A DNA stretch of 16,371 nucleotides from CAYLNK01 sp964384675. GTDB lineage: Bacteria > Acidobacteriota > Thermoanaerobaculia > UBA5066. The stretch covers positions 1-16,371 of the forward strand of contig CAYLNK010000128.1 of assembly GCA_964384675.1 (NCBI GenBank). The letters run 5' to 3'. Position 1 is the stretch's first letter. The number at the start of each line of letters is the position of its first letter. The notes under the pieces are model-generated. The model was not told the origin of the DNA. It was given only the letters and a program-made list of their open reading frames with translations, and searched no databases. The position numbers and the translations under genes were made by a program. This document shows, piece by piece, positions 7,576 through 14,152 of this stretch.

Positions 7576-8657
7576 GCGCTCCTCACGACGGCTCCGGCAG
7601 GCGCCTCGGAAAACCAATGCCGGGTCGAGACGCAGAGCCGGCAGACGGAGAGCATCACGGGGACCTCCACCAGGACGCCGACCACTGTCGCGAGCGCCGC
7701 GCCGGAGCCGGGGCCGTAGAGCGCGATCGCGGTGGCGACCGCCAGCTCGAAGAAGTTGGACGCGCCGATCAGCGCGCCCGGCGCCGCGATGGAATGCGGC
7801 ACCTTCAGGAGCTTCATCAGCCCGTACGCCAGGGCGGAATTGAAGTAGACCTGGATCGTCAGCGGGATCGCGATCAGGACGACGTGGAACCAGTGGGCGA
7901 GCAGGTTGTCCGCCTGGAACGCGAAGATGAGGACGAGCGTCGCGAGGAGCGCGATCACCGTGATCGGGTGGAAGAAGGCCAGGAAGCGGCTCTCGAACCA
8001 CTCGACGCCCTTCGCGCGGAGGAGGACCGTCCGGCTCAGGCTCCCGAGGACGAGCGGGATGACGATGAACGTGATCACGCTCGTGATCAGGACTCTCACC
8101 GGCACCGTCAGGTCGCTCGCGCCGCTCACGAGGAACGTGACGATCGGCGCGAAGAGGACGAGCATGAGGAGGTCGTTCACCGAGACCTGGACGAGCGTAT
8201 AGGCCGGATCGCCGTCCGTCAGGTACGACCAGACGAAGACCATGGCCGTGCACGGAGCCGCGGCCAGGATGATCGCCCCCGCGATGTACTGGTCGGCGAG
8301 GGCCGCCGGGATGAGACCCGAGAAGAGGTGCTTGAAGAAGAGCCAGGCCAGGAACGCCATCGAGAACGGCTTGACCATCCAGTTCACGAAGAGCGTCACC
8401 AGGAGGCCCTTGGGCTTCCGGCGCACGCCGGCGATGCTGGTGAAGTCGATCTTCAGCATCATCGGATAGACCATCAGCCAGATCAGGACGGCGATCGCGA
8501 CGTTGATCTGGCTCCCCTTTCCGAGCTCGAGACCCCGGACCGCGCCCGTGAACCCGGGGAGCAGCTTGCCGAGCGCCACGCCGGCCACCATGCAGAGGCC
8601 GACCCACAGCGTGAGGTAGCGCTCGAAGATGTCGAGGCGCTTGCCCGTCGCGGTCAC
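7572..8657 (-). CDS. acr3: Arsenite efflux transporter Acr3
   Basis: A 361-residue, ten-helix inner-membrane carrier of the BART superfamily that expels As(III) (and sometimes Sb(III)). Family hallmarks are KIDFTSI after the first helices, the essential cysteine C136 in LAAAPCTAMVFVWSYLTDGD, and GASNFFELAVATAIALYG with E304 in the penultimate region. The GTG at 8657 is chosen because it overlaps the arsR stop (GTGA) and because the protein then starts MTATGKRLDIFERYLTLWVG at the usual distance from the first helix. The open frame upstream is a shadow of arsR. C338 and C342 near the C-terminus (SVCRLCVSTRHWF) are also conserved in many Acr3 proteins. With arsA present on the divergent arm, Acr3 may act either alone or as the membrane channel for the ArsA ATPase. 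Confidence 0.95.
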   Translation of the reverse strand: MTATGKRLDIFERYLTLWVGLCMVAGVALGKLLPGFTGAVRGLELGKGSQINVAIAVLIWLMVYPMMLKIDFTSIAGVRRKPKGLLVTLFVNWMVKPFSMAFLAWLFFKHLFSGLIPAALADQYIAGAIILAAAPCTAMVFVWSYLTDGDPAYTLVQVSVNDLLMLVLFAPIVTFLVSGASDLTVPVRVLITSVITFIVIPLVLGSLSRTVLLRAKGVEWFESRFLAFFHPITVIALLATLVLIFAFQADNLLAHWFHVVLIAIPLTIQVYFNSALAYGLMKLLKVPHSIAAPGALIGASNFFELAVATAIALYGPGSGAALATVVGVLVEVPVMLSVCRLCVSTRHWFSEAPAGAVVRSA

Positions 8658-9079
8658 CGGGACCCCCGGGAACGGGGTCGGCCCGCGAGCGCCGGAAGCT
8701 GGAGGCCGAGCCTCCCGAGGTCGAGGTCGACCCGGCAGAGCTCCTCGAGCGGCACCTTCCGGAGCTCGCGCAGGAGGGCCCGGTCCTGGAGGATGGACGG
8801 GTCTCGGTCGAGCCGCTCCCAGGCGACGCTCGCCGAGGCGCCGGCGTCCTCGGTGAGCCGGTACTCCACCCACTTCCCTTCCTTGCGCTCGGTCACCAGG
8901 TCCGCGCGGCGGAGCTCCGACAGGTGGGCCGAGACCGTCGACGGCGCGAGCTTCAGCACGGCGGTCATCTGGCAGACGCAGAGGGGCCCGCCGCGGAGCA
9001 TCGCCAGGATCCGCAGCCGCCCGGGATGGGCGAGCGCCTTGTGGGTCCTCACGAGGTCGGGGATCGCGTGCTTCGTCAT
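8654..9079 (-). CDS. arsR: ArsR/SmtB-family arsenic-responsive repressor
   Basis: A 141-residue winged-helix dimeric repressor. The metalloid site motif is L33-C34-V-C36-Q-M, i.e. the E. coli-type ELCVCDL motif in the alpha-3 helix; the third cysteine of the E. coli motif is replaced by threonine. The recognition helix is APSTVSAHLSELRRADLV (45-62), followed by the wing ERKEGKWVEYRL. A further cysteine, C115 (LEELCRVD), lies in the C-terminal region and might serve as a third ligand. The C-terminus extends about 25 residues beyond the typical E. coli length. The ATG at 9079 is the first in frame and lies inside an inverted repeat proposed as its own operator. There is no Shine-Dalgarno, so the mRNA probably has a very short leader. 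It is first in the minus-strand operon and coupled to acr3 by GTGA. Confidence 0.95.
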   Translation of the reverse strand: MTKHAIPDLVRTHKALAHPGRLRILAMLRGGPLCVCQMTAVLKLAPSTVSAHLSELRRADLVTERKEGKWVEYRLTEDAGASASVAWERLDRDPSILQDRALLRELRKVPLEELCRVDLDLGRLGLQLPALAGRPRSRGSR

Positions 9080-9097
9080 TTCGACGTCTTACGAAAT
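9078..9097 (-). promoter_or_regulatory. ArsR operator 1 (arsR arm)
   Basis: A perfect inverted repeat ATTTCG-N8-CGAAAT. On the minus strand its left half follows directly on the -10 hexamer and its right half contains the A and T of the arsR start codon. Bound ArsR would block both RNA polymerase and the start region, giving autorepression. The same element with the same N8 spacing recurs at 9186-9205. Confidence 0.8.
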
Positions 9098-9123
9098 GTA
9101 GGCGCGGGCGGGCGGTGGGTCAA
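9095..9123 (-). promoter_or_regulatory. arsR promoter (sigma-70 type)
   Basis: On the minus strand TTGACC (9118-9123) and TACATT (9095-9100) are separated by exactly 17 bases, a good match to -35 and -10 consensus in an otherwise very GC-rich region. The -10 overlaps operator 1. A start about seven bases after the -10 would leave a leader of only about 8 nt before the arsR ATG, in keeping with the missing Shine-Dalgarno. Confidence 0.72.
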
Positions 9124-9182
9124 GGGCCGGAAGCCGGTGGCCCATGGTGCAGATGGCTCATGCGGGGCCGGCCGGCGCGGCG

Positions 9183-9188
9183 TATATT
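9183..9188 (+). promoter_or_regulatory. -10 element of the arsD-arsA promoter
   Basis: TATATT is close to the -10 consensus and overlaps the first bases of operator 2, in the same relation as TACATT to operator 1. No good -35 hexamer is visible 16-18 bases upstream, so this arm may be the weaker promoter or may need an activator. Transcription would start near 9195. Confidence 0.6.
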
Positions 9189-9205
9189 TCGTGACGCGGC
9201 GAAAT
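9186..9205 (+). promoter_or_regulatory. ArsR operator 2 (arsDA arm)
   Basis: A second perfect copy of ATTTCG-N8-CGAAAT, oriented toward arsD. As at operator 1, its right half runs into an ATG (9204-9206), and the bases after it (GACGA) are the same. It places arsD and arsA under the same repressor as the minus-strand operon. Confidence 0.78.
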
Positions 9206-9213
9206 GACGATGC

Positions 9214-9231
9214 CGGCCGGCGCCGCGGCCG
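9214..9231 (+). promoter_or_regulatory. GC hairpin next to the arsD ribosome binding site
   Basis: CGGCCG (9214-9219), a six-base loop, and CGGCCG (9226-9231) form a six-pair all-GC stem in the arsD leader. Its 3' arm shares the first G of the GAGGAG ribosome binding site, so it could reduce access to that site. In DNA this GC-rich such a stem may also be chance. Confidence 0.35.
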
Positions 9232-9236
9232 AGGAG
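9231..9236 (+). promoter_or_regulatory. Ribosome binding site deciding the arsD start
   Basis: GAGGAG, six bases before the ATG at 9243. It selects this ATG over the in-frame ATGs at 9204 and 9210, which have no such site in front of them. Confidence 0.7.
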
Positions 9237-9242
9237 CCACCG

Positions 9243-9593
9243 ATGCCCGTCCTCGAGGTGTTCGACCCACCCCTCTGCTGCGCGAGCGGCGTCTGCGGAC
9301 CCGACCCCGACCCCGAGCTCTCCCGCTTCGCCGCCGACCTCGACTGGCTCCGCCGCCAGGGCGTGGACGTCCGCCGCTACAACCTGGCCCAGACGCCCAC
9401 GGCGTTCGTCGAGAACGCGGAGGTGCGGCGCCTCATGAAGGAGACGGACGGCGAGTGCCTTCCGGTGATCCTCGTCGACGGCGCGGTCGTCCGGCACGGG
9501 TCGAGCCCGGGACGCACCGAGCTGGCCCGCTGGGCCGGAGTGCCGGAGGGGGCTCCGTCCCTGGAGCTGCCCGCCCTGGGCGCCGCCCGATGA
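9243..9593 (+). CDS. arsD: Arsenical metallochaperone ArsD
   Basis: A 116-residue cytoplasmic chaperone that binds As(III) and hands it to ArsA; it can also act as a weak ars repressor. From the chosen start the cysteines fall at C12, C13 and C18 (PPLCCASGVC), the positions of the As(III)-binding triad of E. coli ArsD. The fold is thioredoxin-like, with conserved YNLAQTPTAFVEN and the cis-Pro region ECLPVILVDGAVV. Length is close to the usual 120. The start at 9243 is supported by GAGGAG six bases upstream and by the cysteine register. An alternative in-frame ATG at 9204 would add 13 residues (MTMPAGAAAEEPP) and could be used on a short-leader transcript. The stop overlaps arsA (ATGA), and the two products act together. 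Confidence 0.95.
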   Translation: MPVLEVFDPPLCCASGVCGPDPDPELSRFAADLDWLRRQGVDVRRYNLAQTPTAFVENAEVRRLMKETDGECLPVILVDGAVVRHGSSPGRTELARWAGVPEGAPSLELPALGAAR

Positions 9594-11365
9594 CCTGGAG
9601 CTGGCTCGAACGGCCCGCACGGTTCCTCTTCTTCACCGGGAAGGGCGGCGTCGGCAAGACGTCGCTCGCCTGCGCCACCGCGGTCCGGCTGGCGGAGGAG
9701 GGAGCGCGGGTGCTCCTCGTCAGCACCGACCCGGCCTCGAACCTCGGCCAGGTCTTCGGACAGACGATCGGACCGGGCGCGGCGACACCCGTCGCCGGGG
9801 TGCCCCGGCTCCTGGCGCGCAACATCGACCCGGAGGCGGCGGCGCGCGCGTACCGCGAGCGCCTCGTCGGCCCGGTGCGCGGCGTCCTCCCCGAAAAGAG
9901 CGTGAGGAGCATCGAGGAGCAGCTCTCCGGAGCCTGCACCACCGAGATCGCCGCGTTCGACGAGTTCACCGCGCTCCTCGCCGGAGACGAGGCGACCGCG
10001 GACGTCGACCACATCGTCTTCGACACCGCGCCGACCGGCCACACCCTGCGCCTCCTCTCCCTGCCCGGCGCCTGGTCGGCGTACCTCGACGGCGGCAGCG
10101 GCGAGGCGTCGTGCCTCGGACCGCTCGCCGGGCTCGCGAAGCAGCGGGAGCGGTACGCCGCGGCGGTCGGCGCGCTCGCCGACCCGGCCCGGACGTCGAT
10201 GGTCCTGGTGAGCCGCCCCCAGCCGGGAAGCCTCGAGGAGGCCTCCCGCACCAGCGTCGAGCTCGCGGCGCTCGGCGTGTCGAACCAGCGGCTCGTCCTG
10301 AACGGCGTGATGCCCGAGGCGCCGAGCGCCGACCCGCTCGCGCGTGCCCTGGCGGAACGGGACCGGCGCGCGCTCGCGGGGATGCCGGGGCCGCTGCGGG
10401 CCCTCCCCCTCGACCGGGTGCCCCTCCGTCCCTTCAACATGGTCGGCGTCGACGCTCTCCGTCGGCTCCTCGAGCCGGCGCGGCCCGCCTCCGCGCCGAA
10501 GGCTCCTCCGTCGGCGCGCCACGGGTCCGACCTCCCGACGCTCGGAGGGCTCGTCGACGGGATCGAGGCGAGCGGCCACGGTCTCGTGCTGGTGATGGGA
10601 AAGGGCGGCGTCGGCAAGACCACCGTCGCGGCCGCGGTGGCCGTCGAGCTCGTGTCCCGCGGGCACGACGTCCACCTCACGACGACCGACCCCGCGGCGC
10701 ACGTCGGTCTGACGGTGGAGTCCGGGATCGAGCACCTGGAGCTGAGCCGGATCGACCCCGCCGTCGAGACGGAGCGGTACCGCCAGCACGTCCTCGAGAC
10801 GCGCGGCAAGCACCTCGACGACGCGGGGCGGGCGCTCCTCGAGGAGGACCTCCGCTCCCCGTGCACCGAGGAGATCGCCGTCTTCCAGGCGTTCTCCCGC
10901 GTGATCCGCGAGGCGAAGCGGCGCTTCGTGGTGGTCGACACCGCCCCGACCGGTCACACGCTCCTCCTCCTCGACGCGACGGGGTCGTACCACCGCGACG
11001 TGGTGCGCCTCTCCCGCGACGGGCGCGGGATGGTGACGCCGCTGATGCGCCTGCAGGACCCGGAGTACACGCGCCTCCTGATCGTGGCGCTCCCGGAGAC
11101 GACACCGGTGCTGGAGGCGGCCGCGCTGCAGGAGGACCTGCGCCGGTCCGGGATCGAGCCGTGGGCCTGGGTGATCAACGCGTCTCTCTCGGCGGTGGAG
11201 GTGACGGAGCCCCTCCTCGCGGCGCGCGCGGAGCTCGAGCGGCCGCACATCGACGAGGTCGCCTCGAGGCTCGCCCGCCGGACCTACCTCGCGCCGTACC
11301 TCGCCGAGGAGCCGGTGGGCCGCGAGCGGCTGCTGCGGCTCACACGCGCCGCGACGCCAGTCTGA
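9590..11365 (+). CDS. arsA: Arsenite-stimulated ATPase ArsA (two-domain)
   Basis: A 591-residue cytoplasmic ATPase that energises arsenite export, close in length to the 583-residue E. coli protein. It has two homologous halves, each with a P-loop (GKGGVGKT at residues 17-24 and 337-344) and the DTAPTGHT switch motif (145-152 and 450-457). The three metalloid-site cysteines are present: C116 (SGACTTEI), C175 (EASCLGPL) and C425 (SPCTEEI), matching C113, C172 and C422 of E. coli. The linker between the halves (about 295-325) is Pro/Ala-rich. The start ATG overlaps the arsD stop, giving coupled synthesis of chaperone and pump ATPase. No arsB is in the window, so the likely membrane partner is Acr3 on the divergent arm. 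It could be mistaken for a Get3-type ATPase, but the duplication and cysteines rule that out. Confidence 0.97.
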   Translation: MTWSWLERPARFLFFTGKGGVGKTSLACATAVRLAEEGARVLLVSTDPASNLGQVFGQTIGPGAATPVAGVPRLLARNIDPEAAARAYRERLVGPVRGVLPEKSVRSIEEQLSGACTTEIAAFDEFTALLAGDEATADVDHIVFDTAPTGHTLRLLSLPGAWSAYLDGGSGEASCLGPLAGLAKQRERYAAAVGALADPARTSMVLVSRPQPGSLEEASRTSVELAALGVSNQRLVLNGVMPEAPSADPLARALAERDRRALAGMPGPLRALPLDRVPLRPFNMVGVDALRRLLEPARPASAPKAPPSARHGSDLPTLGGLVDGIEASGHGLVLVMGKGGVGKTTVAAAVAVELVSRGHDVHLTTTDPAAHVGLTVESGIEHLELSRIDPAVETERYRQHVLETRGKHLDDAGRALLEEDLRSPCTEEIAVFQAFSRVIREAKRRFVVVDTAPTGHTLLLLDATGSYHRDVVRLSRDGRGMVTPLMRLQDPEYTRLLIVALPETTPVLEAAALQEDLRRSGIEPWAWVINASLSAVEVTEPLLAARAELERPHIDEVASRLARRTYLAPYLAEEPVGRERLLRLTRAATPV

Positions 11366-11374
11366 CCGGCGTCG
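11352..11374. terminator. Possible bidirectional hairpin between arsA and the sulfate operon
   Basis: CGACGCC (11352-11358) and GGCGTCG (11368-11374) form a seven-pair stem with a nine-base loop that spans the arsA stop codon and the 11-bp gap to the convergent cysA stop. There is no T-tract on either side, so an intrinsic terminator of the classic kind is not shown. A second GGCGTCG at 11386-11392, inside the end of cysA, could pair instead. Confidence 0.35.
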
Positions 11375-11376
11375 AC

Positions 11377-12441
11377 TCAGGCCGCGGCGTCGTCCGCCTG
11401 GAGGAAGACCCTCACGTTGCGAGGTCGGAGCGTCAGCGCGTCGCCGCTGTGCGCACCCAGCCGGGCGTACTCCTCGCGGCTCACCTGCGCGTGGAGGAGC
11501 GGGCCGTCCCCGCAGTCGAGCTCGAGCTTCACGAACGCGCCCGCCGGGTTCACGTGCCGGAGCACGGCCGGGATCCCGTCCGGCTCCCCGGCGCCGAGGA
11601 CCTCCAGATCGTGCGGACGGACGTAGCCCGCCGCCGGCTGCGCCTCGCGCGTGGCGGGATAGTCGAGCGTCAGCGGTCCGAGGCGCGCCTTCCCTCCCTC
11701 GACGCGACCGTGGAAGACGTTGGTCGTCCCGAGGAAGCGCATCACGAACGGCGTGGCCGGCCGGTCGAACACCTCCTCCGGCGTCCCCGCCTGCTCGATC
11801 CGGCCGCGGTTCATCACGACCACGCGGTCCGCCACCTCGAGCGCCTCCTCCTGGTCGTGCGTCACGAGGAGGCTCGTCACGTGGAGGTCGTCGTGGAGAC
11901 GGCGCAGCCACCGCCGCAGCTCGACCCGCACGGCGGCGTCGAGCGACCCGAACGGCTCGTCGAGGAGCAGCACCTTCGGCTCGACCGCCAGCGCCCGCGC
12001 GAGCGCCACGCGCTGCCGCTGCCCGCCCGAGAGCTGCGCCGGATACCTCTCGCCGAGCCAGCCGAGCTGAACGAGGTCGAGGAGCGCGCCGACGCGTTGC
12101 CGCACCTCGTGCTCGGGGAGCCGCTCGGAGCGGGGCCGCACCCGGAGCCCGAAGGCGACGTTCTCGAAGACCGTCAGGTGCCGGAAGAGCGCGTAGTGCT
12201 GGAAGACGAAGCCCACGCGCCTCTCTCGCGCGCTCCGTGCTGCGGCGTCCTCGCCCTCGAAGAGGACCGAGCCGGAATCCGGCCGGTCGAGCCCCGCCAG
12301 GATCCGCAGGAGCGTCGTCTTCCCCGAGCCCGAGGGGCCGACCAGCGCCACCAGCTCGCCCGCGGGGACGTGCAGGCTCACGCCGTCCACCGCCGCGAAG
12401 CCCCCGATCGTGCGTCTCACGTCCCGGATCTCGATGCTCAT
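11377..12441 (-). CDS. cysA: Sulfate/thiosulfate ABC importer ATPase
   Basis: A 354-residue cytoplasmic nucleotide-binding subunit. Motifs in order: Walker A GPSGSGKT (35-42), Q-loop FQHYALF with Q81, signature LSGGQRQR (137-144), Walker B VLLLDEP (157-163), D-loop SLDA, and H-loop H195 in LLVTHDQEEA. After about residue 235 comes a CysA-type regulatory/TOBE region (GTTNVFHGRV, YVRPHDLEVL, VNPAGAFVKLEL). The sequence FQHYALFRHLTVFENVAFGL is typical of CysA rather than of molybdate or spermidine ATPases. It starts 4 bp after the cysW stop with GTGAGG just upstream, and is last in the operon. The stop faces the arsA stop across 11 bp. Confidence 0.93.
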   Translation of the reverse strand: MSIEIRDVRRTIGGFAAVDGVSLHVPAGELVALVGPSGSGKTTLLRILAGLDRPDSGSVLFEGEDAAARSARERRVGFVFQHYALFRHLTVFENVAFGLRVRPRSERLPEHEVRQRVGALLDLVQLGWLGERYPAQLSGGQRQRVALARALAVEPKVLLLDEPFGSLDAAVRVELRRWLRRLHDDLHVTSLLVTHDQEEALEVADRVVVMNRGRIEQAGTPEEVFDRPATPFVMRFLGTTNVFHGRVEGGKARLGPLTLDYPATREAQPAAGYVRPHDLEVLGAGEPDGIPAVLRHVNPAGAFVKLELDCGDGPLLHAQVSREEYARLGAHSGDALTLRPRNVRVFLQADDAAA

Positions 12442-12445
12442 CGCC

Positions 12446-13318
12446 TCACCGTCCCACCTTCCTCGCCCGTCCCTCGACGAGCGATCTCGCGACCAGCGTC
12501 AGGAGCGCGAGGAGCGTCAGCACCGACGCCGCCGCGAACGCCGCCTGGAAGCGGTACTCGTCGTAGAGGATCTCCACGTGGAGCGGCAGCGTGTTGGTGA
12601 GGCCGCGCACGTGGCCGGAGACCACCGAGACGGCGCCGAACTCCCCCATCGCCCGCGCCGCGCAGAGGATCACGCCGTACAGCACGCCCCACTTCACGTT
12701 CGGGAGCGTGACCCGGAAGAAGACCTGCCAGCCGCTCGCGCCGAGGAGACGCGCGGCCTCCTCCTCCTCGGTGCCGGAGGCCGCCATCACCGGCATCACC
12801 TCGCGCACCACGAGCGGGAGGGTGACGAAGACCGTCGCCAGGAGGATCCCCGGCGTCGCGAAGATGATCGTGACGCCGTGGGCCGAGAGCCACGGCCCGA
12901 GCCATCCCTGCCGCCCGAAGAGAAGCACGAAGACGAGACCGGCGACGACCGGCGACACCGCGAGCGGAAGGTCGATCAGCGTGACGAGGAGGCTCTTCCC
13001 GCGGAACGAGAACCTGGTGATCGCCCAGCTGGCCGCGAGCCCGAAGACGACGTTGATCGCGACGGAGGCGCCCGTCGCGACGAGCGAGAGGCGGAGGGCG
13101 AGGAGCGTCTCACGCTCGGTCACCGCCTCCACGTAGGCCGCGACGCCCCGCGACAGGCCCTGCGCGAAGACGGCCACGAGCGGCAGTACCAGGAAGAGGC
13201 CGAGGAAGAGAAGCGTCGCCGCGACCAGCACGATCCTGACGCCACGTGGCCCCCCGGTCGCGCTCTCCGACGGGCGCCCCATCGCGGTGACGGCATCGCG
13301 TGTCGCGAGACTCGACAT
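12446..13318 (-). CDS. cysW: Sulfate ABC importer permease CysW
   Basis: A 290-residue inner-membrane permease with about six helices. The ATPase-docking EAA loop is at residues 185-206 (EEEAARLLGASGWQVFFRVTLP), preceded by DLPLAVSPVVAGLVFVLLFG, and followed by ARAMGEFGAVSVVSGHVRG, a stretch characteristic of CysW. The ATG at 13318 overlaps the cysT stop (ATGA); an internal ATG 13 codons later is possible but lacks that junction. The hydrophilic N-terminus of about 27 residues is somewhat long. It pairs with CysT to form the sulfate channel. Confidence 0.92.
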   Translation of the reverse strand: MSSLATRDAVTAMGRPSESATGGPRGVRIVLVAATLLFLGLFLVLPLVAVFAQGLSRGVAAYVEAVTERETLLALRLSLVATGASVAINVVFGLAASWAITRFSFRGKSLLVTLIDLPLAVSPVVAGLVFVLLFGRQGWLGPWLSAHGVTIIFATPGILLATVFVTLPLVVREVMPVMAASGTEEEEAARLLGASGWQVFFRVTLPNVKWGVLYGVILCAARAMGEFGAVSVVSGHVRGLTNTLPLHVEILYDEYRFQAAFAAASVLTLLALLTLVARSLVEGRARKVGR

Positions 13319-14151
13319 CAGGCCCGGCCTCTTCGGGACGCGCAGCGCTCGAGGCCGTTGATCGCGAGGAGGAGGAGGACCGAGAAGCCGAGAAGTACGA
13401 CGGCGATGGCGGTGGCGCCGGCGTAGTCGTACTGCTCGAGCTTGCTCATGATGAGGAGCGGTGCGATCTCGGTCTTCATCGGCATGTTGCCGGCGATGAA
13501 GACGACCGAGCCGTACTCCCCGAGGCCCCGCGCGAAGGCGAGGGCGAGCCCGGTGAGCCAGGCGGGGAGCACGGCGGGGACCAGTACGCGGAGGAACGTC
13601 TGCGCCCGTCCGGCCCCCAGGCTCGCCGCCGCCTCCTCCACGTCGGTGTCGAGGCTCTCGAGGACCGGCTGCAGCGTCCGGACCACGAACGGGAGACCGA
13701 CGAAGACGAGCGCGACCACGATGCCGAGGGGCGCGAACGCCACCTGGATCCCGAGCGCGAGGAGGCGCGCGCCGAGCCAGCCGGCCGGCGAGTAGAGCGT
13801 GGTGAGCACGATTCCGGCGACCGCGGTCGGCAGCGCGAACGGGAGGTCGACCAGGGCGTCGACGAACTTTCGGCCGGGGAACGGGACGCGGACGAGCACC
13901 CACGCGACGAGCAGACCGAAGACGCCGTTGACCGCGGCGGCGGCGGCCGCGGCCGTCAGGCTGAGCCGGTACGACGCGAGGACCCGGGGCGAGGTCACGG
14001 CGGCCCAGAACGCGGATGGCCCCAGCGTCGCCGCCTTCGCGATCAGCGCCCCCAGGGGCACGACGACCACCAGGCCGAGGGTGACGAGCGTGAGGGCCAG
14101 CGTCGGGGCGAAGCCCGGAATGCCACCGCGTTGGTCGCGCGATCCGGCCAC
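13318..14151 (-). CDS. cysT: Sulfate ABC importer permease CysT (CysU)
   Basis: A 277-residue inner-membrane permease. The first helix is at about residues 15-38, the EAA docking loop at 171-192 (VEEAAASLGAGRAQTFLRVLVP). DLPFALPTAVAGIVLTTLY and the later ARGLGEYGSVVFIAGNMPMKTEIAPLLI are the usual CysT signatures. The start is a GTG one base after the stop of the binding-protein gene, with only a weak purine-rich site in front. The stop overlaps the cysW start by four bases. The C-terminus is short and basic (CASRRGRA). Confidence 0.93.
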   Translation of the reverse strand: MAGSRDQRGGIPGFAPTLALTLVTLGLVVVVPLGALIAKAATLGPSAFWAAVTSPRVLASYRLSLTAAAAAAAVNGVFGLLVAWVLVRVPFPGRKFVDALVDLPFALPTAVAGIVLTTLYSPAGWLGARLLALGIQVAFAPLGIVVALVFVGLPFVVRTLQPVLESLDTDVEEAAASLGAGRAQTFLRVLVPAVLPAWLTGLALAFARGLGEYGSVVFIAGNMPMKTEIAPLLIMSKLEQYDYAGATAIAVVLLGFSVLLLLAINGLERCASRRGRA

Positions 14152-14152
14152 C

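Noticed and set aside
4951..7719. Very long + strand open frame opposite the antiporter, arsC and permease
   Set aside because: The translation is rich in Arg, Asp, Glu and His with no domain, as expected antisense to GC-rich genes; all motifs lie on the minus strand.
7576..8607. Long 5' extension of the permease frame
   Set aside because: It overlaps acr3 completely and has shadow composition; the ATG at 7575 with a ribosome site and ATGA junction is the start.
8658..8873. N-terminal extension of Acr3 of about 72 residues
   Set aside because: It is a Pro/Arg/Gly-rich shadow of arsR; homologues start close to LDIFERYLTLWVG, which fits the GTG at 8657.
9124..9143. Inverted repeat GGGCC...GGCCC upstream of the arsR -35
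   Set aside because: A five-base GC arm with no known role; too weak to call an operator or terminator.
9167..9223. 12-base direct repeat GCCGGCCGGCGC at 9167-9178 and 9212-9223
   Set aside because: Low-complexity GC sequence that is likely by chance in this base composition; not taken as a separate regulatory element.
13319..13903. N-terminal extension of CysW
   Set aside because: It is a shadow of cysT; the true start overlaps the cysT stop.
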